From JANNNX01 sp031398745 (GTDB lineage: Bacteria; Actinomycetota; Acidimicrobiia; Acidimicrobiales; CADCSY01), in contig JANNNX010000007.1 of NCBI GenBank assembly GCA_031398745.1, forward strand, positions 59,012 to 123,011: 64,000 nt of DNA, read 5' to 3'. This document shows, in pieces, positions 33,763 to 41,964 of this stretch. The notes under the pieces were generated by a model that had not been told where the DNA came from, did not search any database, and saw nothing but the letters and a program-made list of their open reading frames with translations. How positions within the stretch are numbered: position 1 is the stretch's first letter; each line of letters starts with the position of its first letter. The position numbers and the translations under genes were made by a program.

Positions 33763-34748
33763 CCGGCCTGGAGGTGGGACCGGTACCACGCCACCGTTCG
33801 ACGGAGACCCTCGTCGAGCTCGATCTGGGGCTTCCAGCCGAGCTCGTCGCGACTGCGGCTCGAATCCAGGTGTTGGAACCGGATCTCGTCGATCGGCTCG
33901 TTACGCACATCGGGTTCGAGGTCAGAGCCGACGACGTCGCGGATGCGGTCGACCATCTCCAGCACGTTGAGGGGGTGGTCCATCGAGAAGTTGTAGGCCC
34001 GACCGGCGAGAGACGGGTCGTCCCACAGCGCCTCGGCGGTGCGCACGTAGGCCTCGGCGCCCTCCTCGACGTAGATGTAGTCCCGCACCAGCGAGCCGTC
34101 GGAGCGGATGACCGGGCGACGTCCGCTCATCAGGTCGCGGATGGTGCCCGGCACCAGGCGGTTGAAGTTGAGGTCGCCGCCACCGAAGAAGTTGCCGCAC
34201 CGAGTGATGCACACCGGGGTGCCGTAGGTGTGGGCGTAGGCCTGGGCAATGAGGTCGGCACACGACTTGCTGACGTCGTAGGGCGTCCGGCCCTGCAGCG
34301 GCATGTCCTCCGAGTAAGGCATGACCGGCTGGTCGCCGTAGGCCTTGTCCGAGCTGGCCAGCACGATCTGGGCCACCAGCGGGCTGCGTCGGGTCGCCTC
34401 CAGCACCGACCAGGTGCCGGCCACGTTGGCCTCGAAGGTGGAGACGGGGTTGCGATTGGCCACCGGGACCAGCGTCTGGGCGGCCAGGTGGAAGACGGTG
34501 TGGATCTCGTGCTCGCCGAGCACCCGCTCGAGGAGGTGCTGATCGCCGACGTCGCCGTGGCACACGACCACCGAATCGGTGAGGCCCTCACTGACCAACC
34601 GGCTCTGGGGGACGAGGTCGCGGACCAGGCACACGACGTGCGCGCCCCGGGCCAGCAACGCCCCCACCAGCCATCCGCCGAGCAGGCCGGTGGCGCCGGT
34701 CACCAGCACCGGCCGGTGGTGCCAGTCGGTGCGGGATTCTGGGGACAT
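33759..34748 (-). CDS. rfbG: CDP-glucose 4,6-dehydratase-like SDR
   Basis: 329 residues from ATG 34748, with GAGGAGG a few bases upstream. Extended SDR with GATGLLGGWLV, HLAAQTLVPVANRNPVSTF, the ASSDKAYGD signature found in CDP-glucose 4,6-dehydratases, and the YDVSK pair. It makes CDP-4-keto-6-deoxyglucose from CDP-glucose. The CDP-glucose-forming enzyme is encoded divergently 179 bases away, which supports this over dTDP- or GDP-linked substrates. Confidence 0.83.
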   Translation of the reverse strand: MSPESRTDWHHRPVLVTGATGLLGGWLVGALLARGAHVVCLVRDLVPQSRLVSEGLTDSVVVCHGDVGDQHLLERVLGEHEIHTVFHLAAQTLVPVANRNPVSTFEANVAGTWSVLEATRRSPLVAQIVLASSDKAYGDQPVMPYSEDMPLQGRTPYDVSKSCADLIAQAYAHTYGTPVCITRCGNFFGGGDLNFNRLVPGTIRDLMSGRRPVIRSDGSLVRDYIYVEEGAEAYVRTAEALWDDPSLAGRAYNFSMDHPLNVLEMVDRIRDVVGSDLEPDVRNEPIDEIRFQHLDSSRSRDELGWKPQIELDEGLRRTVAWYRSHLQAG

Positions 34749-34927
34749 CGATCCTCCTCGGTGTTCCGCTCCGTCGATCTCGGACGAAGCACTCAGGTAT
34801 CGGTGGCCCCGGAGCCGAAGTGTAGGAGGACCCGACCGAGACGAGGAGGCCAGGCTGTGGGGCAAACTCTGGTGTTGGGGCGCGAAATGACCACCCGACA
34901 CGACGACGTGAAGGCGGTGCGCGACAG

Positions 34928-35695
34928 ATGAAGGTCGTGATTCTGGCCGGGGGCCTCGGCAGCCGGCTCGCCGAGGAAACCCAGACCAAGCCCAAGCCGA
35001 TGGTCGAGATCGGCGAGCAGCCGATCCTCTGGCACATCATGAAGCAGTACGCCTACTTCGGGTTGTCCGACTTCGTGATCGCCCTGGGCTACCGCGGTGA
35101 GCAGATCAAGCGCTACATGGCCGATTACCGGTCGCTGGCCGGGAACCTCACCGTCCACACCGGCAAGGGCGACATCGTCCGCCACGAGGTCGACAACGAG
35201 AACTGGACGGTCGAGCTGGTCGAGACCGGCCAGAACACCGAGACCGGCGGCCGGATGCGGCGGATCGCCCACCTGCTCGACGAGACCTTCATGATGACCT
35301 TCGGCGACGGCGTGTCCAACGTCGACCTGCAGGACCTGCTCGCCTTCCACCGCTCGCACGGCCGCCTGGCCACGCTGACCGCGGTGCGACCACCCGCTCG
35401 CTTCGGGCACGTGCGCCTCGACGGCGCCGAGGTCGCCGAGTTCTCGGAGAAGCCCCAGACCGGCGAGGGCTGGATCAACGGCGGCTTCTTCGTGCTCGAG
35501 CCCAAGGTCCTCGAGTACATCGACGACGACGACACGTCCTTCCAGCAGGAGCCACTCGAGCGATTGGCCGCCGATGGGCAGCTCATGGCCTACCGCCACG
35601 ATGACTTCTGGCAGTGCATGGACACCATGCGCGAGAAGGAGCTCCTGCAGAACCTGTGGGACTCCGGGCGGGCGCCCTGGAAGATCTGGAGCTGA
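34928..35695 (+). CDS. rfbF: Glucose-1-phosphate cytidylyltransferase
   Basis: 255 residues. Nucleotidyltransferase signature at the N-terminus: ILAGGLGSRLAEETQTKPKP followed by MVEIGEQPILWHIMKQYAYF, the form specific to RfbF. Later blocks are MTFGDGVSNVDL, FSEKPQTGEGWINGGFFV and DDFWQCMDTMREKELL. It makes CDP-glucose from CTP and glucose 1-phosphate, feeding the 4,6-dehydratase. Full length for the family. Faces the dehydratase gene across a shared 179-base upstream region. Confidence 0.95.
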   Translation: MKVVILAGGLGSRLAEETQTKPKPMVEIGEQPILWHIMKQYAYFGLSDFVIALGYRGEQIKRYMADYRSLAGNLTVHTGKGDIVRHEVDNENWTVELVETGQNTETGGRMRRIAHLLDETFMMTFGDGVSNVDLQDLLAFHRSHGRLATLTAVRPPARFGHVRLDGAEVAEFSEKPQTGEGWINGGFFVLEPKVLEYIDDDDTSFQQEPLERLAADGQLMAYRHDDFWQCMDTMREKELLQNLWDSGRAPWKIWS

Positions 35696-35714
35696 GCGAG
35701 GTTCGGGCGCGGGC

Positions 35715-36620
35715 TCAGCCGGCGCCGACCGGAGCGGGCGCGGTCTTGCCCGCCCCTCGGCGGGACTGCACCTTGCGCAGGCCTCGCTCGAGCACCGGCG
35801 GCAGCAACCCCCGGCGAGCCCGGACCAGCCACGACCGGCCGGGATCCCACCAGTAGTCGTTGGGAACAAAGACCACGATCTGGTGGCCGCCGAGATCGTC
35901 GGTCACCGGCACGTAGCCGAGGCCGCCGGCCAGGGCTCGCAGGTCGTCGGCCCCCACCGGGCAGGCCGCCGCGTCCCAGGTGGCGTAGAGCTTGGACGCG
36001 GTGGCGGCCAAGGGCACCAGTCCACCGTTCACGACCTGCTCCCAGGTCGCCATCGACACCCCCGGGGTGTGCAGCGAGCGGTGGTCGTCGAGCACCACGA
36101 TCCCGCCCGGCACCATGGTCGAGCGGCAGTAGGCGAGATCGTCACGGACGATCTCGTAGAGGTGACTCCCGTCGACGTGGGCGAAACGGAAGCGACGGTC
36201 GGCGTAGCGGGCGGCCAGGTCACCCGAGGGCCCTTCGAGGATGTCGGGGAGGGTGTCGTGGAACCGCAGCCAGGTGGCTTCGAACTCGGCTCGCTCGGAG
36301 ACCCGGGCGCCGAAGCGGCCGTAGACGCCGGTCATCTCCTCCTCGTTGGCGGTGTCCCCCGCGTCGCGGCCGAAGAGGTCACAGAGCAGGAGCTTCTCGC
36401 CGGGACGGGTGGCGTAGCCCAGCAGCACCGCGCTGCGGCCCTTGAACACCCCGATCTCGAGGAGATCGCCTTCGACCCCGGCAGCCGTCAGCCGGTCCGG
36501 CAGGATGCGGAACAGATCGACGTCGGCGCCGGCGAACCACCCGGCCACCCCGCCCATCCCCTTGCGCACGTAGTCGTCGGCACTGCGACGCTCGCCGCTC
36601 TGGCCTCCCCCGAAGCTCAC
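35715..36620 (-). CDS. TylF/MycF-type SAM-dependent methyltransferase
   Basis: 301 residues from GTG 36620; the ribosome site is weak. Core motifs: LLEIGVFKGRSAVLLGYA (SAM site), LLLCDLFGRDAG, FAHVDGSHLYEIVRDDL with the metal-binding Asp, and VPGGIVVLDDHRS. Metal-dependent sugar O-methyltransferases of macrolide pathways (TylF, MycF) have this pattern. It may O-methylate a sugar of the polysaccharide. The positively charged C-terminus (RRGLLPPVLERGLRKV) could associate with membranes. Convergent with the cytidylyltransferase gene. Confidence 0.8.
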   Translation of the reverse strand: MSFGGGQSGERRSADDYVRKGMGGVAGWFAGADVDLFRILPDRLTAAGVEGDLLEIGVFKGRSAVLLGYATRPGEKLLLCDLFGRDAGDTANEEEMTGVYGRFGARVSERAEFEATWLRFHDTLPDILEGPSGDLAARYADRRFRFAHVDGSHLYEIVRDDLAYCRSTMVPGGIVVLDDHRSLHTPGVSMATWEQVVNGGLVPLAATASKLYATWDAAACPVGADDLRALAGGLGYVPVTDDLGGHQIVVFVPNDYWWDPGRSWLVRARRGLLPPVLERGLRKVQSRRGAGKTAPAPVGAG

Positions 36621-36692
36621 GTCACGGAGAGTACCGATCGTGGCCGGCCCAGGCCAGCGGTCGTTCGCCCGACCGCGTCCTAACCTCGACCG

Positions 36693-37898
36693 GTGGCCGT
36701 CGACGTGGTGGTGGTGGGCGGCGGGATCGTGGGCCTGGCCACCGCCCTGGCGGTCACCGAGCGGGAGCCGGGCGCCTCGGTCGCCGTCCTCGAGAAGGAG
36801 GCGGCCTGGGCTTCGCACCAGACCGGACACAACTCGGGCGTCCTCCACTCGGGCATCTACTACGCCCCCGGCAGCCTCAAGGCCCGGCTGTGCCAGGAGG
36901 GCAACGCTGCCCTCCGCTCGTTCTGCCGCGCCGAGGGAGTTGCCTACGAGGTCTGCGGCAAGCTGATCGTGGCCACCTCGGCCCCCGAGCTCGCCGGCCT
37001 GGCTGCGCTCGAGCGCCGAGCGGGTGAGCACGGTCTGGCCGTCGAGCGACTCGGACCAGCCGGCATCACCGACCGCGAGCCCCATGCCCAAGGCCTGGGA
37101 GCCCTGCACCTGGCCTCGACCGGAATCGTCGACTTCCGCCTCGTCGCCGAGGCCATGGCCAGGGTCCTCACCGCTCGGGGCACGTCACTCCAGCGGTCGA
37201 CCCGGGTGACGGGATGGCGGGAGTCGGCCCGGAGCACCGTGGTCGAGACCGATCAAGGGCCCGTCACCGGCCGCTTCGTCGTCAACTGCGCCGGGCTCCA
37301 CGCCGACCGGGTGGCTCGGCTCAGCGGCGTCGACCCGGGGGCCAGCATCGTTCCGTTCCGAGGTGAGTACCACGAGCTGCGACCCGAACGCAGCCATCTG
37401 GTCCGGGGCCTTCTCTACCCGGTGCCCGATCCCACCCTGCCCTTCCTCGGCGTGCACCTCACCCGGGGCATCGACGGCATCGTCCACGCCGGACCCAACG
37501 CGGTGCTGGCGCTCGATCGGGAGGGCTACCGCCGCCGTGACGTCGACGTCGGCGACCTTGCCGAGCTCGCCACCTCGCCCGCACTGTGGCGCCTGGCCCG
37601 CCGCCACCTCCGGACCGGGATCGACGAGGTGCTGCGATCGCTCAGCCGGGAGCGATTCGCCCGCAGCCTGCAGCGACTGGTGCCGGAGATCGAGGCCGGC
37701 GATCTACTGCCGGCACCCGCCGGCGTGCGGGCCCAGGCCCTGCGGCCGAACGGCGAGCTGGTCGACGACTTCCTGATCGTCGAGGGTCCGCGTTCCCTCC
37801 ACGTCGGCAACGCACCCTCGCCGGCCGCGACCTCGTCACTCGCCATCGGGCGACACCTCGCCCGCCGGATGCCGAGCCTGGCCGAGCTGCGCAGCTGA
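36693..37898 (+). CDS. lhgO: L-2-hydroxyglutarate oxidase (LhgO-like FAD enzyme)
   Basis: 401 residues, GTG start. The FAD-binding motif VVVVGGGIVGLATALAV is at the N-terminus, followed by HQTGHNSGVLHSGIYY, a block typical of LhgO. FRGEYHELRPE and the IVHAGPNAVLALDREGY segment follow. Oxidises L-2-hydroxyglutarate to 2-oxoglutarate, clearing a by-product of malate/lactate dehydrogenases. Convergent with glyA (20 bases apart). It does not fit sugar biosynthesis and marks the border of the polysaccharide locus. Confidence 0.9.
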   Translation: MAVDVVVVGGGIVGLATALAVTEREPGASVAVLEKEAAWASHQTGHNSGVLHSGIYYAPGSLKARLCQEGNAALRSFCRAEGVAYEVCGKLIVATSAPELAGLAALERRAGEHGLAVERLGPAGITDREPHAQGLGALHLASTGIVDFRLVAEAMARVLTARGTSLQRSTRVTGWRESARSTVVETDQGPVTGRFVVNCAGLHADRVARLSGVDPGASIVPFRGEYHELRPERSHLVRGLLYPVPDPTLPFLGVHLTRGIDGIVHAGPNAVLALDREGYRRRDVDVGDLAELATSPALWRLARRHLRTGIDEVLRSLSRERFARSLQRLVPEIEAGDLLPAPAGVRAQALRPNGELVDDFLIVEGPRSLHVGNAPSPAATSSLAIGRHLARRMPSLAELRS

Positions 37899-37918
37899 GC
37901 GCCTGCCGGCAGCCGGGT

Positions 37919-39151
37919 TCAGGCCCCCGGGTGCCGAGCGCACAGCTCGGCCACCTCGCCACGCACCCGATCGAGGGCGGCATCGTCGCCTCGCTGGCGC
38001 AACGCCCGGGCCAGGAGTCCGGCGACGGTCGCCATCTCCGGCTCCTGGAGACCGACGGTCGTCATGGCCGCCGTGCCGATGCGGATGCCGCTGGTCACCA
38101 TGGGCTTGCGAGGGTCATTCGGGATCTGGTTCTTGTTGAGGGTGATCCCGGCTCGATCGAGCACCTCCTGGGCGTCCTTGCCGGTGAGGTCGGCGTCGAA
38201 GGGCCGCAGGTCGACCAGGAGCAGGTGGTTGTCGGTGCCGCCCGACACCAGGCGGAAGCCCTCGGCCGCCAGTGCCTCGCCCAGCGCGGCGGCGTTGGCC
38301 ACCACCTGGGCCGCGTAGTCCTTGAAGTCGGGCTGCGCCGCCTCCCGGAAGGCGATCGCCTTGGCTGCCACCACGTGCTCGAGGGGCCCGCCCTGCACAC
38401 CGGGGAAGACCGCCCGATCGACGGCCGTGGCCAGCGCCTCGGTGCTGAGGATGCAGCCGCCCCGCGGTCCCCGCAGGGTCTTGTGGGTGGTGAAGGTCAC
38501 GATGTCGGCCACCGGCACCGGGTTGGGGTGCACCCCGCCCACGATGAGCCCGGCGATGTGGGCGGCGTCGAACAGGAAGCGGGCCCCGACTTCATCCGCG
38601 ATGGCCCGGAAGGCGGCGGGGTCGATCTGGCGGGGGTAGGCGGTGGCGCCGGCCACGATCAGCGCCGGCCGGTGCTCGAGGGCGACGTCGCGGATCTGGT
38701 CGTAGTCGAGGCGCTCGGTGTCGGGGTCGACGCCGTAGGCCGCCCAGTCGTACATCTGGCCGCCGAGGCTGATCGGTAGGCCGTGGGTGATGTGGCCCCC
38801 CTGGTCGAGGCGCATGCCCATCACCCGGTCGCCGGGCTGGAGCAGGGCCAGGTAGGCGGCGGTGTTGGCCTGGGCGCCGGAGTGGGGCTGCACGTTGGCG
38901 TGGTCGGCCCCGAAGAGGGCGGTGACCCGGTCGCGGGCGATCTGCTCGACCTGGTCGACGACCTGGTTGCCGCCGTAGTACCGCCGGCCCGGATACCCCT
39001 CGGCGTACTTGTTGGTGAGCACCGACCCGGTGGCCTCCCGCACCGCGGCGGAGGTGAGGTTCTCCGACGCGATCAGCTGCAGGGTGGTCCGCTGCCGCAC
39101 CTCCTCGGCGGTGATGAGGTCGAAGATCTCGCGGTCTCGGTCGAGGGTCAT
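37919..39151 (-). CDS. glyA: Serine hydroxymethyltransferase
   Basis: 410 residues from ATG 39151 (ATGA overlap with the LMW-PTP gene), with GGAGA just upstream. Converts serine and tetrahydrofolate to glycine and 5,10-methylene-THF. Conserved blocks: LIASENLTS, NKYAEGYPGRRYYGG, HSGAQANTAAY, DAAHIAGLI and the PLP lysine in TTHKTLRGPRGG (Lys224). Its place between LMW-PTP and wecA matches Streptomyces order, except that the polysaccharide locus now separates it from wecA. Confidence 0.97.
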   Translation of the reverse strand: MTLDRDREIFDLITAEEVRQRTTLQLIASENLTSAAVREATGSVLTNKYAEGYPGRRYYGGNQVVDQVEQIARDRVTALFGADHANVQPHSGAQANTAAYLALLQPGDRVMGMRLDQGGHITHGLPISLGGQMYDWAAYGVDPDTERLDYDQIRDVALEHRPALIVAGATAYPRQIDPAAFRAIADEVGARFLFDAAHIAGLIVGGVHPNPVPVADIVTFTTHKTLRGPRGGCILSTEALATAVDRAVFPGVQGGPLEHVVAAKAIAFREAAQPDFKDYAAQVVANAAALGEALAAEGFRLVSGGTDNHLLLVDLRPFDADLTGKDAQEVLDRAGITLNKNQIPNDPRKPMVTSGIRIGTAAMTTVGLQEPEMATVAGLLARALRQRGDDAALDRVRGEVAELCARHPGA

Positions 39152-39762
39152 GGGGTCTCCAGGTGGGCGCCAGTGCCCGGTTGGGTGTGGACGGTGGGGC
39201 GGGCGGCACTGTCGCGCTCGACGGCGAAGCCGACGATCAGCAGCTGGGTCACGAGGCGCTCGATGCGCTCGGCGACCTCTTCGAAGAACCACAGGGGCTG
39301 GCCGATCGGGTCCGGCACGTCGTCGTCCGCGTCCTCACCTCGCAGCATCGTCGGTTGGCGACCGACATGGACCCGTTGGAGCCAGTCCGGCAACGACTCG
39401 CCCGGCTCGCGCCGGCCTTCCGCCTCACCGCGCCGTACGAGCTCTTCCAGGGTGAAGGTCCGGCCGAAGGCGTCGGGACGGGTGAGCAGCGCGTCGCGCA
39501 CGTGGCGGCGGGCCATCGCCACCACCAAGTCGGCTCGCTCGACCATCGAAGCGTCGAGGGATCGGCTGCGATGGGCCGACAGGTCGATGCCACGGCGGTC
39601 CATCACCGCCCGGGCCGACGCGGTGGCCGGCTGGTCGGGCGCCGACACCCCGGCCGACGACACCACCGCCGGCACGCCCAGCTGGTCGAGGCCGCGCTGG
39701 AGGAGAGCGGCAGCCATGGGAGACCGGCAGGTGTTGCCGGTGCAGAGGACGAGGATCTCGAT
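39148..39762 (-). CDS. Low-molecular-weight protein tyrosine phosphatase, non-canonical start
   Basis: About 204 residues if translation begins at ATC 39762, reading IEILVLCTGNTCRSPMAAAL. The P-loop CTGNTCRS is intact, and the C-terminal acid loop is DVPDPIGQP. Between the in-frame TAG (39774-39772) and the P-loop there is no ATG, GTG or TTG. The first ATG (39717) is after the P-loop and would remove the catalytic Cys. ATC 39762 fits the family spacing (M-x-I-L-x-V-C). Either a rare start codon is used or there is a sequence error. The gene order with glyA is conserved; it could also be the phosphatase for the BY-kinase. Confidence 0.8.
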   Translation of the reverse strand: MEILVLCTGNTCRSPMAAALLQRGLDQLGVPAVVSSAGVSAPDQPATASARAVMDRRGIDLSAHRSRSLDASMVERADLVVAMARRHVRDALLTRPDAFGRTFTLEELVRRGEAEGRREPGESLPDWLQRVHVGRQPTMLRGEDADDDVPDPIGQPLWFFEEVAERIERLVTQLLIVGFAVERDSAARPTVHTQPGTGAHLETP

Positions 39763-39848
39763 GGGTGGAGTCTACGAGTGACCCGCGACCGGGCCCGGTG
39801 CCCCGGTCGCTAGCCTCGGCCGGTCGTCGTCGAGAACAGGGGGTGGTC

Positions 39849-40571
39849 ATGCGGAGGTTGCTGCGCACCGGCATAGCGGCGGCGGTCGTCGTCGTGGCCG
39901 GAGTGGCCGCGTGGGTGGTCTTCTTCCAGGACGACGCGCCGCCCCCGCCGAGCCTCGATGCCGTCGACAGCACCGGCGCCACCGGAGCGGAGGGCGACAG
40001 CATCGACGGCACCTGGACCGTGGTGACCGGCACCGACACCTACGCCGGCTACCGGATCGACGAGACCTTCGCCGGGGTCAACACGCCGGTCGAGCCGGCG
40101 GTGGCCCGCACCGGATCGGTCACCGGCTCGGTCGACATCGCCGGGACCACCGTCGAGGACGCGGCGTTCACGGTCGACATGACCACCCTGGCCAGCGACC
40201 CGTGCAACGTGCCGGCCGCCCTGAGCGGCCTCAGCTGTGACCGCCGCGACAGCTACCTCAAGACCGCCAGCCTCGAGACCGACAGCTTCCCGGAGGCCAG
40301 CTTCGCGCTCGATGAGCCAGTCGAGCTTGGCACCGAGCCGGCGGTCGGCCAGCAGGTCGAGATCGAGGCCGCCGGCCAACTGACGCTGCACGGGGTGACC
40401 AAGGCGGTCACCCTCGCCCTCCAGGCCCGCTGGGACGGCACCCAGCTGGTGGTCGTCGGCCAACTGCCGATCCTGCTCGCCGACTACGACATCGCTCCCC
40501 CGGACGTGCCCGTGGTGTCGGTCGAGGACAACGGCCAGCTCGAAGTCAGCCTGGTGCTCGCCCGGTCCTGA
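39849..40571 (+). CDS. YceI family protein, membrane-anchored
   Basis: 240 residues from ATG 39849. A hydrophobic N-terminal helix (about 8-26) acts as signal or anchor. Then a Pro-rich linker and a YceI lipid-binding beta-barrel: GTWTVVTGTDTYAGYRIDE, TGSVTGSVDIAGTTVEDAAF, SFPEASFALDEPV and GQLTLHGVTKAVTLAL. Family members bind isoprenoid-type lipids in a hydrophobic cavity. Convergent with the DUF4304-like gene, 12 bases apart. Confidence 0.87.
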   Translation: MRRLLRTGIAAAVVVVAGVAAWVVFFQDDAPPPPSLDAVDSTGATGAEGDSIDGTWTVVTGTDTYAGYRIDETFAGVNTPVEPAVARTGSVTGSVDIAGTTVEDAAFTVDMTTLASDPCNVPAALSGLSCDRRDSYLKTASLETDSFPEASFALDEPVELGTEPAVGQQVEIEAAGQLTLHGVTKAVTLALQARWDGTQLVVVGQLPILLADYDIAPPDVPVVSVEDNGQLEVSLVLARS

Positions 40572-40583
40572 CCGTCGCGGTCG

Positions 40584-41273
40584 CTACGAGGCGCAGCGGC
40601 GACGGAGGTCGGCGAGGCGCTCGGCCACCACGTCGGGGGCGATCGTACGGATCGACCGGGCCTCGAGGTAGTCGATCCAGCGCAGGGCGTTGTCGGGCCG
40701 GCCCTGCAGGAGGCTCAGTCCGATGACGGCCCGGATGCGCCGGACCTCGTCGGGGGTGGGAGCGCCGGCTCGGAGATCGATGGTCGAGGCGAGGTGACGC
40801 TGCACGGCTGCCGCGGTCGACAGTTCGCCGAGTTGGGGCAGCACCTCGTCCTGCACCAGGCGGAGCACCTCACCCCCGATGCGAGCGTCGAGCAGCTCGA
40901 CCACCGGTCGGACCTCCTCGACCGGCCAGGGGTACGAGCGCACCGAGAACCAACGGGCATCGGGCCCGCCGAAGCGCTCGCCCACCCGACCGTGGACCGG
41001 GCAGTCCCAGGCGTGAGGATGCGGGCTCCCCTCCTCGCCCAGGGCCGAGGGCAGGCCGGGCACGTAAACGCCCCAGGACACGGTGAAGCTCAGTTGCTCG
41101 GACGTGCTCCATGGCGCGGTCTCGAGCTCGAGCAGCCAGACCACCTCGTCGCGCACGCAGGCGAAGGTGGTCGGCAACGAACGGAAGCCGAGGCTGGCGA
41201 AGCCCGGCGCCAGGTGCCGATGGGCCAGATCGGACAGGCGGTCGACCGGCATCTTGGTCACGTGCACGCCCAA
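40584..41273 (-). CDS. DUF4304-like hypothetical protein
   Basis: 229 residues, soluble, no membrane segment. The first half (LAPGFASLGFRSLPTTFAC, then VVWLLELETAPWST and FTVSWGVYV) resembles the DUF4304 pattern of a mixed alpha/beta domain. The second half is helical (LHRHL and RRIRAVIGLSLLQGRPDNAL). I do not recognise a function. Inserted between sua5 and the YceI gene; in the conserved order nothing is expected here. Confidence 0.55.
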   Translation of the reverse strand: MGVHVTKMPVDRLSDLAHRHLAPGFASLGFRSLPTTFACVRDEVVWLLELETAPWSTSEQLSFTVSWGVYVPGLPSALGEEGSPHPHAWDCPVHGRVGERFGGPDARWFSVRSYPWPVEEVRPVVELLDARIGGEVLRLVQDEVLPQLGELSTAAAVQRHLASTIDLRAGAPTPDEVRRIRAVIGLSLLQGRPDNALRWIDYLEARSIRTIAPDVVAERLADLRRRCAS

Positions 41274-41307
41274 AAGCTAGGAGCGGGCCCGCACGTGGTG
41301 GTGGACC

Positions 41308-41964
41308 CTAGGGTTCGCCGCCGGCGGTCAGCGCGTCCGTGATCTGATGGCGTGAGAGCCCGCCCTCCCGCAGCAACTCGATGCCGTGGTGCCGGACCCG
41401 CACCACGCTCGAGGGGGCGCCGTCGCACACACCCCCGTCGAGCACCAGGAGGGCCTCCCCCGCCAATGGGCCGACGAGCTCGGCGACCTCGGCCGCAGTC
41501 ACACAGGTCGGCTGGCCGTGGCGGTTGGCGCTGGTGACGGCCAACGGGCCGACGGCGGCGGCCAGGGCCCGCACCGCGGGCAGGTCGGGCACCCGCAGAC
41601 CGATCGAGGTCTCGTCCCCGCCGAGCGCGAGGTCGAGGCCCGAGCGGCGGTCCACCACCAGGGTCAGCGGGCCGGGCCAGAAGCGGGCCGCCAGAGTGGC
41701 CGCAGGGTGTGCGGCGTCGGTGAGGACGTCGGTGAGGGTGGCGGCCTGGTCGACGCCGGCCACCAGAACCGCGATCGCCACCGTCTCGGGGCGACCCTTG
41801 AGGGCGAAGAGCCCTTCGACGGCAGCCGCCGATTGCGCCCGGACGGCGAGGCCGTAGACGGTGTCGGTGGGCACGCCCACCACCGCCCCGGCGACCAGCG
41901 CCGCAGTGGCCCGCTCGAGGCTGTCCGGGTCCTCGACGGCCAGGACCCGCGCCGACGGGCTCAC
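41308..41964 (-). CDS. tsaC: L-threonylcarbamoyladenylate synthase
   Basis: 218 residues from GTG 41964 (GTGA overlap with prmC). Sua5/YciO/YrdC family: VPTDTVYGLAVRA, ALKGRPETVAIAVLV, FWPGPLTLVVDRR, TSIGLRVPDLPAVRALA and the SANRHGQPT block. It makes threonylcarbamoyl-AMP from threonine, bicarbonate and ATP for the t6A37 tRNA modification. Corresponds to Rv1301 in the mycobacterial order. No extra C-terminal Sua5 domain. Confidence 0.94.
   Translation of the reverse strand: MSPSARVLAVEDPDSLERATAALVAGAVVGVPTDTVYGLAVRAQSAAAVEGLFALKGRPETVAIAVLVAGVDQAATLTDVLTDAAHPAATLAARFWPGPLTLVVDRRSGLDLALGGDETSIGLRVPDLPAVRALAAAVGPLAVTSANRHGQPTCVTAAEVAELVGPLAGEALLVLDGGVCDGAPSSVVRVRHHGIELLREGGLSRHQITDALTAGGEP

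Noticed and set aside
37899..37918. Palindrome ctgccggcag between lhgO and glyA as a terminator
   Set aside because: Too short and without loop or T-tract to support a call.
39152..39180. Glycine riboswitch before glyA
   Set aside because: glyA overlaps the preceding gene, leaving no leader.
39148..39717. LMW-PTP starting at the first ATG (39717)
   Set aside because: It would lack the catalytic CTGNTCR loop, although the loop is intact in the same frame directly upstream.
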